Below are positions 1-6,859 of a stretch of DNA of 64,000 bases, one piece after another. The stretch lies in NCBI RefSeq assembly GCF_000723185.1, contig NZ_CBTY010000011.1, positions 180,502-244,501 on the forward strand, in the 5' to 3' direction. The notes under the pieces were generated by a model. That model was not told the origin of the DNA and did no database searches. It was given only the letters and a program-made list of their open reading frames with translations. This DNA is from Candidatus Nitrosotenuis uzonensis. Lineage in GTDB: Archaea; Thermoproteota; Nitrososphaeria; Nitrososphaerales; Nitrosopumilaceae. Within the stretch, counting starts at the first letter, position 1. The number at the start of each line of letters is the position of its first letter. A program made the translations under genes and the position numbers.

Positions 1-96
1 GGTAGCCTCGAAAGTAGCTTCTTCCACAAGAGTTGAAATGGCAGATAAAATCGCCTTCCATTCATCCGAACCGCTAGTTTTAGCTGAGAAGACCAA
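1..96 (-). CDS. pcn: DNA polymerase sliding clamp (PCNA), N-terminal part
   Basis: Partial gene cut by the window edge; only the first 32 codons are present. Reading leftwards from a TTG start at 96, the peptide begins MVFSAKTSGSDEWKAILSAI and continues with TLVEEATFEAT, which matches the first strand and helix of archaeal PCNA. PCNA is the trimeric ring that tethers replicative polymerases, ligase and FEN1 to DNA. No ATG is available in this frame before the upstream stop, so TTG is the likely start. It lies 39 bases after the TFS gene on the same strand and probably belongs to the rpoL-TFS-pcna transcription unit. The identity rests on a short segment, so it is good but not certain. Confidence 0.75.
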   Translation of the reverse strand, partial: MVFSAKTSGSDEWKAILSAISTLVEEATFEAT

Positions 97-135
97 AGCT
101 AATTGAGTTGTCTTTATGCTTCCAGTTAAACGTTA

Positions 136-432
136 TCACGCATAGTTGCGCCATGTGTGATTGCATTTTGTGCATCGGTAAAACTGAGTTGTCGGCTCAT
201 CAGCACTTCTGGTCTGCAACATCCACCATACTGCCTCTGTATGACCGCATTTCTCACAGTCTATTTTTATTGTGGGTAGCGCTTCTTTTCCATCGTTTTC
301 CTCAAGAACTGTGAACGACTTGTCCATCTCCGCATTTTCCTTTTTTGCCTCTTGCTTTTCTGTTTCAGAATAACCACATTTGGAACAAACACCCTTCTTT
401 AGGCGTATGCCGCACTTGGGGCAAAATTGCAT
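136..432 (-). CDS. tfs: Transcription factor S (TFS/TFIIS-like RNA cleavage factor)
   Basis: Encodes 98 residues with two zinc ribbons: an N-terminal CPKCG..CSKCG ribbon (about residues 5-20) and a C-terminal ribbon with CEKCGH and YRCTKC. Between the C-terminal Cys pairs lies QTRSADEPTT, which contains the acidic Asp-Glu pair that TFIIS/TFS inserts into the polymerase pore to stimulate cleavage of backtracked RNA. Length and domain order match archaeal TFS. The ATG immediately follows the rpoL stop codon, and a GGTGAT Shine-Dalgarno-like sequence sits in the last rpoL codons, so the two genes are translationally coupled. The neighbourhood (rpoL upstream, pcna downstream) joins transcription and replication processivity genes. 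Confidence 0.95.
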   Translation of the reverse strand: MQFCPKCGIRLKKGVCSKCGYSETEKQEAKKENAEMDKSFTVLEENDGKEALPTIKIDCEKCGHTEAVWWMLQTRSADEPTTQFYRCTKCNHTWRNYA

Positions 433-714
433 CTAATCACCTTTTAGTTTTGAGTGAATTAGTTTTTTGAGCTCTGATGTGATTCCGATCGCCGTCTCGG
501 TAGCCTTTATGATCTCTTTGAGCGGGCTTCCCTTTGAAGCATTTACACGCATCCAATACTCGTTTGTCAGAGGATGTCTGAGAATAACACCGGCAAAGTC
601 AACCTGCTGATCCTTTAAGAGCTCATGTTGAACTATGTACAAAGTTCCAATATCGGAGCCCTTGAGCGAGAGGTTTGCTTCCTTCGATGAGGATTTTTGC
701 AATTGTGCGTTCAT
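433..714 (-). CDS. rpoL: DNA-directed RNA polymerase subunit L (Rpb11/Rpo11)
   Basis: A 93-residue protein of the Rpb11/RpoL family, which heterodimerises with subunit D to form the assembly platform of archaeal RNA polymerase. The diagnostic segment is the central motif around residues 32-58 (ELLKDQQVDFAGVILRHPLT, then NEYWMRV), corresponding to the family pattern of a hydrophobic strand followed by HPL and an aromatic-rich strand. The C-terminal half is a long amphipathic helix (KEIIKATETAIGITSELKKL), as expected for the dimerisation helix. It is the first gene of the leftward unit rpoL-TFS-pcna; the stop codon directly abuts the TFS start. The next gene on the right is divergent, 42 bases away. 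Confidence 0.92.
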   Translation of the reverse strand: MNAQLQKSSSKEANLSLKGSDIGTLYIVQHELLKDQQVDFAGVILRHPLTNEYWMRVNASKGSPLKEIIKATETAIGITSELKKLIHSKLKGD

Positions 715-756
715 TAGCGGAAAACCACTTATTGTGGATATAAATCATGATGCATT

Positions 757-1293
757 ATGGGAAGCGAAAAGACGTTCATACCGCAAGTAGGCCTTGCTCT
801 GGACAAACCGGAATATGGCATAAACGATGATGTTACAGTAAGAGTGACATTTTCAATACAAGGAGCATTAAGAGAAAATTTTAATGAAAAAAACTGGACT
901 GACTCTTACAACAAATACGATAACCTGTTTAAGCTAAAGTATGGGATAAAGCTGTTTTCTGGAGGTTTTAGAAAAAAAGAACTAAAGCAAATAGACACCT
1001 ATCGTAAGGCGTCCATGTTCTGGACAAGAAATCCCAAACTTGTCAATCCAATGCAAGAAAAGCGCGTCTGGGTACAGGTTGCAAAAAACTTTGAGCCGTT
1101 CATCCGACTTACGGAAGAAGAAGTGAGGGCAGAGCTGTTCGATTTTGAAGAAAAGGTAACATTCAAGGCATCTGAGCTTGGAACGGGAACGCATAAAATC
1201 GGAGCTGAAGTTTATTCATCTTGGCAAAAACACCATTTCACGGAACCTGGTGATGCTAAATCTGCAAATGAAATAGAAATAACTGTCAGATAG
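757..1293 (+). CDS. Conserved hypothetical protein, beta-rich
   Basis: 178 residues of unrecognised function with no signal peptide or membrane segment. Alternating hydrophobic/polar strands dominate, for example GLALDKPEYGINDDVTVRVT near residues 12-31 and EKVTFKASELGTGTHKIGAE near residues 132-151, which reads like an Ig-like or arrestin-type beta sandwich with an opening 'DKPxY..ND.V.V' strand pair often seen in such folds. The N terminus (MGSEKTFIPQVG) looks cytoplasmic. It is divergent from rpoL and followed 29 bases later by a 50-residue ORF on the same strand. The fold remark is an inference from strand patterns only. Confidence 0.7.
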   Translation: MGSEKTFIPQVGLALDKPEYGINDDVTVRVTFSIQGALRENFNEKNWTDSYNKYDNLFKLKYGIKLFSGGFRKKELKQIDTYRKASMFWTRNPKLVNPMQEKRVWVQVAKNFEPFIRLTEEEVRAELFDFEEKVTFKASELGTGTHKIGAEVYSSWQKHHFTEPGDAKSANEIEITVR

Positions 1294-1322
1294 CATATAT
1301 TCAAGATCAATCGGAAATAAAC

Positions 1323-1475
1323 ATGGCAAAATATGATGGGTTGCTGGGTCAACCAGTGCTTGAAGTGGAAGAACCTGACGCAGAAGGTGGCGTCACACTG
1401 ATCTTCAAAGACAACCGATTTCTGTTTATCAAAGTAGTTGATGGTAAAATAGAAACCATATCTATTCCAGAATAG
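1323..1475 (+). CDS. Small hypothetical protein (50 aa)
   Basis: A short ORF that starts with ATG and encodes 50 residues (MAKYDGLLGQPVLEVEEPDA, ending IETISIPE). The composition is protein-like, with a beta-strand-rich C-terminal half (GGVTLIFKDNRFLFIKVVDG). It sits 29 bases downstream of the 178-residue gene on the same strand and 9 bases from the end of the convergent phosphatase gene, filling what would otherwise be a gap. No known family is recognised. Codon use resembles the neighbours, so I consider it a likely real small gene. Confidence 0.6.
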   Translation: MAKYDGLLGQPVLEVEEPDAEGGVTLIFKDNRFLFIKVVDGKIETISIPE

Positions 1476-1484
1476 ATAACTACC

Positions 1485-1982
1485 TCATCTCTGTTTTAGA
1501 TATTTTTCATACATAGACACTGCAATTTCTTGGGACTCTGACTGGATTGATCCCGGCCTTTGCTCTCTTACTTTTTCTATTGCTTCTTTTGCGTCCATGT
1601 TCTCATATTTGATAAGATAGCTGGCAAGAATGGTTCCAGTTCTTCCAATTCCTGCAGCACAGTGAACCATCACCGGTTCCTTGTTTTTTATTCTATTATG
1701 TATGAACTCGACTGCAGAATCTATCCTGTCAATGTCTGGCGCGGTAAAATCTTCTGTGGGCACATGAAGATATTTGACGCCATCTAACCACGAAGCAGGC
1801 AGCCCCTCCTCGGTCATCGTGACAATGGATTTTACTCCTTGTTTTTGGATCCAGACAATCTCTTCATAACTTGTGGGCATGCCTGAGCCAGCAAGTTTGT
1901 TGTCAATCAACCATGAAAAGTTAGTGGGCCTCTTTGCAATCTTGCCGTGAATTTTGCGCCAAAGGTTTCCAGGTTTGCTCAT
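1485..1982 (-). CDS. Dual-specificity/tyrosine protein phosphatase family protein
   Basis: A 165-residue cysteine phosphatase. The P-loop VMVHCAAGIGRTGTI places the nucleophile at Cys108 and the phosphate-binding Arg at 114 (CX5R), followed by the Thr/Ser-rich position typical of the fold. A candidate general acid lies in the PTEDFTAPD segment (about residue 78). Length and organisation match compact archaeal DUSP-like phosphatases, which hydrolyse phosphotyrosine or phosphoserine/threonine. The substrate cannot be deduced. The gene is convergent with the small ORF on its right side in transcription terms and divergent from the radical SAM gene, with a 119-base promoter region between them. 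Confidence 0.9.
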   Translation of the reverse strand: MSKPGNLWRKIHGKIAKRPTNFSWLIDNKLAGSGMPTSYEEIVWIQKQGVKSIVTMTEEGLPASWLDGVKYLHVPTEDFTAPDIDRIDSAVEFIHNRIKNKEPVMVHCAAGIGRTGTILASYLIKYENMDAKEAIEKVREQRPGSIQSESQEIAVSMYEKYLKQR

Positions 1983-2101
1983 TTCTATCCTTGTCGAATT
2001 CTCAGATATTTAGTTAATCATATTCTATGAACCTGAAAGACCTCAAGAGCTTGGATACCATAATGTACTCTTTATATTAGAAAAGAGCGTAACAGTACGG
2101 T

Positions 2102-3160
2102 TTGAGCAGAGAAGCAATTTTGTATGAGAAGCTGCCTGAAGACAAAGTACGCTGCACTGCCTGTGCAAGATACTGCGAAATAGGTAAGGGTCAGATAGGG
2201 CTGTGTGGAATAAGAGCAAACACTGGAGGCAGATTGGATCTGCTCTCATACGGAAAAGTCATTACTGGAAATGTAGACCCAATTGAAAAAAAGCCCGTAG
2301 TTCACTATATGCCAGGAACTAGAATATTTTCAATTGCTACAACTGGCTGCAACTGGCTGTGCAAGTATTGCCAGAACTATGACATCTCACAGCGTAGAAA
2401 AATCGAGGGAGTTGATATGACCCCTGAACAAGTAGCACAGATTGCAGTAGAGCGTAACTCACAAGGCATAGCGTATACATATAACGAACCGTCAATTTTT
2501 ATCGAATTTGCACGGGATTGTGGAATTGAAGCTCACAAAAAGGGACTCTTTAACATCTTTGTCTCCAACGGATATGACACGCCACAATCAGTAAGGATGA
2601 TGAGTGAATTTCTTGACTGCATAACAGTTGACTTTAAGGGAAGTGCGGAACCACAATTTACCAGAAAGTACATTGGGATTCCAGACCCCAAACCAATCTT
2701 TGATACACTAATCGAAATAAGGGACAGAACAAAGATCCATGTAGAAATAACCGATCTCATAGTGCCGCAGGCCGGTGACAGCCAAGAACACGCAAAAAAA
2801 CTTGCCAAATTCTTGTATGATAATTTTGGATCTGAGATTCCAATTCATTTTCTGAGATTCCATCCTGATTATAAGATGATGGAATTCCCACCAACACCGA
2901 TTAAAACACTGGAAAAACATTACGAAATTGCCAAAAAAGAGGGACTAGATTATGTCTACATAGGCAATTTACCCGGACATCCATATGAACACACTTACTG
3001 TCCTGGCTGCAATAAGATCGCAGTAGGTAGATACGGATTTGATATTACATCTTGGAATCTTGATAAAGACAACAAATGCAATACATGCGGGCACAAAATC
3101 CCAATCACAGGATCATTGGATCCAAATTACAAGCGCAACAGATTCCAGCTTGTTGTCTAA
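2102..3160 (+). CDS. amrS: AmmeMemoRadiSam system radical SAM enzyme
   Basis: 352 residues of the AmrS family (related to pyruvate-formate-lyase activating enzymes). The radical SAM 4Fe-4S motif is GCNWLCKYCQNYDIS with Cys83, Cys87 and Cys90. An N-terminal Cys-rich segment (CTACARYCEI..GLCG, Cys18/21/25/35) and a C-terminal zinc-like CPGCNK...CNTCG segment are also present. AmrS is known as one of three conserved proteins (with a MEMO-like and an AMMECR1-like protein) of unknown collective function; neither partner is in this window. The start is TTG, with a TATA-like TTTATATTA about 25-30 bases upstream, consistent with a leaderless transcript. The 3' end overlaps the convergent cyclase gene by 4 bases. 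Confidence 0.92.
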   Translation: MSREAILYEKLPEDKVRCTACARYCEIGKGQIGLCGIRANTGGRLDLLSYGKVITGNVDPIEKKPVVHYMPGTRIFSIATTGCNWLCKYCQNYDISQRRKIEGVDMTPEQVAQIAVERNSQGIAYTYNEPSIFIEFARDCGIEAHKKGLFNIFVSNGYDTPQSVRMMSEFLDCITVDFKGSAEPQFTRKYIGIPDPKPIFDTLIEIRDRTKIHVEITDLIVPQAGDSQEHAKKLAKFLYDNFGSEIPIHFLRFHPDYKMMEFPPTPIKTLEKHYEIAKKEGLDYVYIGNLPGHPYEHTYCPGCNKIAVGRYGFDITSWNLDKDNKCNTCGHKIPITGSLDPNYKRNRFQLVV

Positions 3161-3798
3161 AATGCGATTGCTCGCACAGGCGAACCGGTAGCGTTCTGCA
3201 ATTTGAGGGGAAATGCAGCAAGATTAAAGGTGGAACCTTTTATCTTGGATAAATTGCAGAGATTCTCCAAAATCAGCACATTACCTTTTAGCAGTATGTG
3301 ATGTGCTGAAAATTTTTTATTTGAACCTACGTCAATACTAGGAGAGTCTATTCCGACCAGATTCGTCTTCTTTGACACAAGGTATCTGGAAGCCGACTCA
3401 GAAAGCCCGGGATTTTCTTCAAAAAATCCAGATCTACCAAGATTACTATTCCATCCTGTTGCAAACACTATCGTTGAGCCGTTCTCAATTCTGCCAAACT
3501 CTCTTTCGTAGGATTTTATGTCAGACTTTGTAATCGCATAGTTAGGTTCTGCATGTATTCTGATGAGCCTTGAGCTGCGCAGAAATCTTCCCGGATCCAA
3601 CTGGTGGATTTTTTTCCCACGTGGTAGAAAGTGAAACGGTGCGTCTACATGCGTGCCTGCATGAGAGCTCAAAAATAGCAGCTCCAGATTGTAGCCATCT
3701 TTTCCCAATTCTTCCCACGGAATGAAAAATGGTGCAGGTGAGCCAGGAAAACTGGGAGTTTTTTCGGATATTGCAAGTGTAAGATCTACTGATTCCAC
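3157..3798 (-). CDS. Cyclase family protein (kynurenine formamidase-like hydrolase)
   Basis: 213 residues of the Cyclase/KynB superfamily of metal-dependent hydrolases. The hallmark HAGTHVDAPFHF (HxGTHxDxPxHF) lies around residues 46-57 and supplies metal ligands and catalytic residues. The N terminus (VDLTLAISEKTPSFPGSPAP) is the conserved 'DLT..I....P.PG' opening strand. Family members hydrolyse N-formylkynurenine or related cyclic amides/lactones; the substrate here is unknown. No tryptophan-degradation genes are seen nearby, so a kynurenine role should not be assumed. The gene is divergent from the Lrp-domain gene. Confidence 0.85.
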   Translation of the reverse strand: MESVDLTLAISEKTPSFPGSPAPFFIPWEELGKDGYNLELLFLSSHAGTHVDAPFHFLPRGKKIHQLDPGRFLRSSRLIRIHAEPNYAITKSDIKSYEREFGRIENGSTIVFATGWNSNLGRSGFFEENPGLSESASRYLVSKKTNLVGIDSPSIDVGSNKKFSAHHILLKGNVLILENLCNLSKIKGSTFNLAAFPLKLQNATGSPVRAIAF

Positions 3799-3874
3799 AA
3801 AAATACTTGCTACCGACTAGTATTTTTTCATGATCAAATATATTAAATAGATCTCAGTTAGAATAAACTCTACC

Positions 3875-4135
3875 TTGCCTATCGCATTCATTCTCCTGAA
3901 CTCTGATCTTGGCTCCGATCAAGAAATAGTTACCAAGATAAAGGAAATTCTAAGTGTTGAAAAGGGGCTCAAATTTGAGGTACAGGGGGTCTATGGGATA
4001 TATGATATTGTGGTAAAAATAGAGGCAGACAACGCAGATCATCTCAGAAGCGTAATTACAAACAAAATAAGAAAAATCGACAAAGTCCAGTCGACTCTTA
4101 CCATGATGGTAATAGAAGAACAGGGAAGATCATAG
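3875..4135 (+). CDS. Stand-alone Lrp/AsnC ligand-binding (RAM) domain protein
   Basis: An 86-residue protein that covers only the alpha-beta RAM domain of Lrp/AsnC regulators (FEVQGVYGIYDIVVKIEADN, then LRSVITNKIRKIDKVQSTLT). The N-terminal helix-turn-helix is absent. Stand-alone RAM proteins bind amino acids and may form mixed oligomers with full-length Lrp proteins; a double-HTH Lrp protein occurs at 32.9-33.8 kb. The likely start is TTG with a TATA-like TATTAAATA about 30 bases upstream. The stop codon overlaps the end of the convergent aminotransferase gene by 6 bases. Confidence 0.85.
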   Translation: MPIAFILLNSDLGSDQEIVTKIKEILSVEKGLKFEVQGVYGIYDIVVKIEADNADHLRSVITNKIRKIDKVQSTLTMMVIEEQGRS

Positions 4136-5296
4136 GCGCCTTATCTTATCAATCACAGCTTGAATCTCTGAATCGGTATTAAAAAAATGCGGAGAAGCAC
4201 GCACAATCTTTAACTCAGATATCTCGCGCAGAGCAACAACCACATTCTGTTTCTCTAGTTTCTGGACTACATCTGATGACTTTTGGCCTTCGATGGAAAA
4301 TGATACTATGCTTGTCCGTTCCTGCGGATTCTCAGGCCCGTACACCGTAATGCCTGGAATTTTTCTCAACTCATCTCTCATTAAATTTGCCAATCTGATT
4401 ATCTTGTCCCTGATATTCTGCAACCCTATGTGCATCAGAAGAGAAATTGAACTCTCAAGTCCTGCAATTGCAACAAAATTTCTATAACTTGCTTGAAACT
4501 TGTCTGGAATGTCCTTGTATGCAAGCTTGTCCGTATCATAAGCTATGGCTGACTCTCCAGCCAGATATGTGGGCTCCAAAAGCGCCGCTACGTCTTTTTT
4601 GCACACAAATATCCCAATACCCATAGGGCCACAAAGCCACTTGTAACCGTTAAACGCCATAAACCCATATCTGGCCTTGCCAAAATCATAATCTCCAATA
4701 CAACCTACTGTCTGTGCAGTGTCGACAAAGTACGGAATTGCTTTTTCTTCTAAAATCTTTCCAACTGTATCTATTGGTAGTATTGCTCCAGTGTTATACA
4801 AAGCATGGCTCAGGGCAACAAGTTTTGTGTTATCATCCAGAAGATTCTCAAATTCTGATATCTGAAAAAAACCGTTCTGATCATGACTGATATTTCTAAT
4901 TTGTATTTTCTTTCCAAGACGCAGCCAGGGAAAATAATTTGCATGATGCTCATGTGTGGTTCCCCGTATTACGATGTTGGAATCTCTATCAAACTCTAAT
5001 CCATTTGCAACAAAATTAATCCCTTCGGTCGTGCTCTGAGTTAGAACCACTTCTTCCTTTCTGCATCCTACCAGCCTTGATATGGTGTCTCTGAGCCTAG
5101 AGGTCTTTTCTGTTAATACTGCTGCAAAATCCAGTGAATCGGGACCAAGACTATTGTATTGAAGCATAAAATCAGTCATGGCTTTCATGCTCTGAATGGG
5201 AATCAACGAAGATGAAGCGCTGTTCAGATAAATCCTATCTGACTTGACAAACGACTGAGAAACAAACTCTTGATCCAAATTAATTTTATACCTCAC
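4130..5296 (-). CDS. Class V aminotransferase / cysteine desulfurase-like PLP enzyme
   Basis: 388 residues of the fold-type I PLP family (class V, NifS/SufS/IscS-like). Landmarks in order are LTQSTTEGINFVANGL (cofactor phosphate region), ALSHALYNTGAILPI, the aspartate-containing FVDTAQTVG that contacts the pyridine nitrogen, and AFNGYKWLCGPMGIG with the Schiff-base lysine in GYKW. The C-terminal domain contains RTSIVSFSIEG. SufS/IscS-type enzymes usually carry a catalytic Cys loop near the C terminus; I do not see a clear one, so desulfurase activity is uncertain and an aminotransferase or lyase role is possible. Start codon lies only 16 bases from the divergent gene. Confidence 0.85.
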   Translation of the reverse strand: MRYKINLDQEFVSQSFVKSDRIYLNSASSSLIPIQSMKAMTDFMLQYNSLGPDSLDFAAVLTEKTSRLRDTISRLVGCRKEEVVLTQSTTEGINFVANGLEFDRDSNIVIRGTTHEHHANYFPWLRLGKKIQIRNISHDQNGFFQISEFENLLDDNTKLVALSHALYNTGAILPIDTVGKILEEKAIPYFVDTAQTVGCIGDYDFGKARYGFMAFNGYKWLCGPMGIGIFVCKKDVAALLEPTYLAGESAIAYDTDKLAYKDIPDKFQASYRNFVAIAGLESSISLLMHIGLQNIRDKIIRLANLMRDELRKIPGITVYGPENPQERTSIVSFSIEGQKSSDVVQKLEKQNVVVALREISELKIVRASPHFFNTDSEIQAVIDKIRRL

Positions 5297-5312
5297 CGGA
5301 TCTCCATAGCTG

Positions 5313-5921
5313 TTGCATAAAAATCAGAGGGGTCATCCAGTCGAAGAAATACTCAAAATTCTTTCCAGCCAAACTCTTAACTCAATCTCATTTGATGATG
5401 CCGTGGCAAAAACATATTTTTTTCACAAAATATCCATGCTCTTGCGGATTCCGACATTATATTTTGACTTTGATATGCTCTACAGTGGATATACAACATC
5501 TGGAATTTTGGAGAAGGGTGAGAGCACAGAAATAATAGTTCCAACAGCTGATAGAATAAAAGAAGATCTGGCAGCAGGCGTTGAAAAAATATCGTTAAAT
5601 AAGTATCTGGTAATTTTTGATTCGCTCAACGGATTTTTTACAATGCTAGATCAAAAAGACGCGGGCAGGTTGGTCAATAGTATGGTAATGTTGCTTGCCA
5701 GTGCAGGAAGATACAGTTCATCCACAATTCTAATTGGCAGTATTTCAAAATTCAGGGAAGGCCAAGGATGGATCTTGTCAGCTCTTGGAAGACGTGTCAT
5801 TGAAATTGAGAAAATGAATATCATCTCTGTAAAAAAACAAGAATCATATTTCCAACTGTCCCTAGTGGATCATAACAATTTTACAAAATCCTCAATTCAA
5901 TTCGATCTGGATGCAATGTGA
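5313..5921 (+). CDS. Hypothetical protein with degenerate RecA-like core
   Basis: 202 residues, no known family recognised. The segment YLVIFDSLNGFFTML near residues 101-115 looks like a Walker B strand (hhhhD) with the SLN sensor seen in RecA/KaiC-like ATPases, and ILIGSISK plus LGRRVIEIEK resemble later core strands. The expected Walker A GxxxxGKT is missing; the N-terminal 50 residues contain no glycine-rich loop. It may be a P-loop-less RecA/KaiC relative. The start is TTG (MHKNQRGHPVEE); a TATA-like TTTTATA at about 5284-5290 lies inside the divergent gene and is correctly spaced for a leaderless mRNA. Confidence 0.65.
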   Translation: MHKNQRGHPVEEILKILSSQTLNSISFDDAVAKTYFFHKISMLLRIPTLYFDFDMLYSGYTTSGILEKGESTEIIVPTADRIKEDLAAGVEKISLNKYLVIFDSLNGFFTMLDQKDAGRLVNSMVMLLASAGRYSSSTILIGSISKFREGQGWILSALGRRVIEIEKMNIISVKKQESYFQLSLVDHNNFTKSSIQFDLDAM

Positions 5922-5946
5922 AATCGACTTGACGCGTTCTACTCTA

Positions 5947-5980
5947 TAACACCGTTAAAAATTTCCTAACGCCGTTATAA
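5947..5980 (+). promoter_or_regulatory. Tandem TAAC-N3-GTTA elements upstream of ferredoxin gene
   Basis: Two copies of the 14-mer TAACRCCGTTAWAA occur at 5947-5960 (TAACACCGTTAAAA) and 5967-5980 (TAACGCCGTTATAA), exactly 20 bases apart. Each contains the inverted half-sites TAAC and GTTA separated by three bases. The likely TATA element (AAATTATATTAAG, about 5997-6009) lies 18-30 bases downstream, so a protein bound here would sit just upstream of the basal promoter. Helical phasing of two turns supports cooperative binding. The binding protein is unknown. Confidence 0.5.
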
Positions 5981-6037
5981 TTGGTAATTTTTAGGGAAAT
6001 TATATTAAGATCCAAAAGGTAGTTAGTTTGATAAAAA

Positions 6038-6337
6038 ATGCCAGTAGCAATTTTACCAGACATTGGTGAACAAATGTGCATTGGATGCGCACTCTGCGTT
6101 GAAATCTGCACAAGCTTGGGACCAGATGTACTTAGAGTAAAACCAGTAGAAGGCTGGAAGAGAGGTAAGGCATTTGTCTTTTATCCAGAAAGATGCATCT
6201 CCGACGGAGCATGCATTGGCGTTTGCCCAACAAAGGCAATCTTCTGGATGAGACCAATGGACTTCACAGTAGGTCAACCAGTTCCTCTATACAAGAATTC
6301 AGTCTTCGTTAAGGGCTGGACTGAACTTATCGATTAA
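6038..6337 (+). CDS. Ferredoxin, two-cluster, with Asp in place of one Cys ligand
   Basis: 99 residues. Cluster motif I is CIGCALCVEIC (Cys14, 17, 20, 24). Motif II is CISDGACIGVCP (Cys53, Asp56, Cys59, Cys63), where the second ligand position is Asp, giving CxxDxxCxxxCP. Such Asp positions are known in archaeal ferredoxins (for example Pyrococcus) and are associated with 3Fe-4S or labile Asp-ligated 4Fe-4S clusters, so a 7Fe/8Fe protein is expected. An intervening loop (residues 25-52) is longer than in clostridial ferredoxins. It is monocistronic, with its own candidate operators and a perfect terminal hairpin, consistent with strong expression as a central electron carrier. Confidence 0.93.
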   Translation: MPVAILPDIGEQMCIGCALCVEICTSLGPDVLRVKPVEGWKRGKAFVFYPERCISDGACIGVCPTKAIFWMRPMDFTVGQPVPLYKNSVFVKGWTELID

Positions 6338-6365
6338 GTTCAGTCATCAAAAATTTCTTTTTATA
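6319..6365 (+). terminator. Perfect 11-bp hairpin at the ferredoxin stop codon
   Basis: GACTGAACTTA (6319-6329), a 5-base loop TCGAT and TAAGTTCAGTC (6335-6345) form a perfect inverted repeat. It includes the last codons and the TAA stop (6335-6337) of the ferredoxin gene. A T-rich stretch (ATTTCTTTTTAT) follows. This is a good candidate for transcription termination or 3' mRNA stabilisation. Confidence 0.7.
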
Positions 6366-6415
6366 ATCTATCTCTAGAGGATACTTTATTCAAGCGTACT
6401 GCTACAACATTTTGC

Positions 6416-6859
6416 TTGATCAGTATCCAAAACGCATCTAAAAAACACATGAATGCAATACTCGAACTGCTAGTTGAGCTTGGCAGACCCGCACCTGCAA
6501 ACAAATCAGAAAAAATCCGATTTGAAAAGATGATCGTAGCGTATATCTCAAATAAAGACAAGATGCTGCTTGTCGCACGCGAGAACTCCAAAATAGTCGG
6601 GCTGGTAAGCATTGTGCTGATGGACAGATTAAACCAGGTCGGAAAAGAGATGTACATACCGGAGCTCATAGTATCGTCCAAATACCGTGGAAGGGGAGTT
6701 GGAAGAAAGCTTGTCAATCAATGTGTAAAAATTGCAAAAAGCAACAATTGTTTTAGAATACGACTTGAATCAGGATACGCAAGAACGTCATCTCATAAAT
6801 TTTACAAAAAACTAGGATTTGAGGACTATGCCCTCACTTTTAAAAAAATCTTAGGCTAG
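6416..6859 (+). CDS. GNAT family N-acetyltransferase
   Basis: 147 residues with the complete GNAT fold. The acetyl-CoA-binding loop is in [20 protein letters not shown] (motif A, RGRGVG), preceded by the beta-4 strand EMYIPELIV and followed by the C-terminal [16 protein letters not shown], which is the typical 'A..FY.KLGF' end. The start is TTG with a TATA-like ACTTTATTC about 25-30 bases upstream. Substrate is unknown; RimI-like protein N-terminal acetylation or small-molecule acetylation are both possible. It overlaps the convergent cdc48 gene by 9 bases at its 3' end. Confidence 0.9.
   Translation: MISIQNASKKHMNAILELLVELGRPAPANKSEKIRFEKMIVAYISNKDKMLLVARENSKIVGLVSIVLMDRLNQVGKEMYIPELIVSSKYRGRGVGRKLVNQCVKIAKSNNCFRIRLESGYARTSSHKFYKKLGFEDYALTFKKILG

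Noticed and set aside
1983..2101. A 17-codon frame (MNLKDLKSLDTIMYSLY) upstream of amrS
   Set aside because: It overlaps the TATA-like element of the amrS promoter and has no start signals; likely chance.
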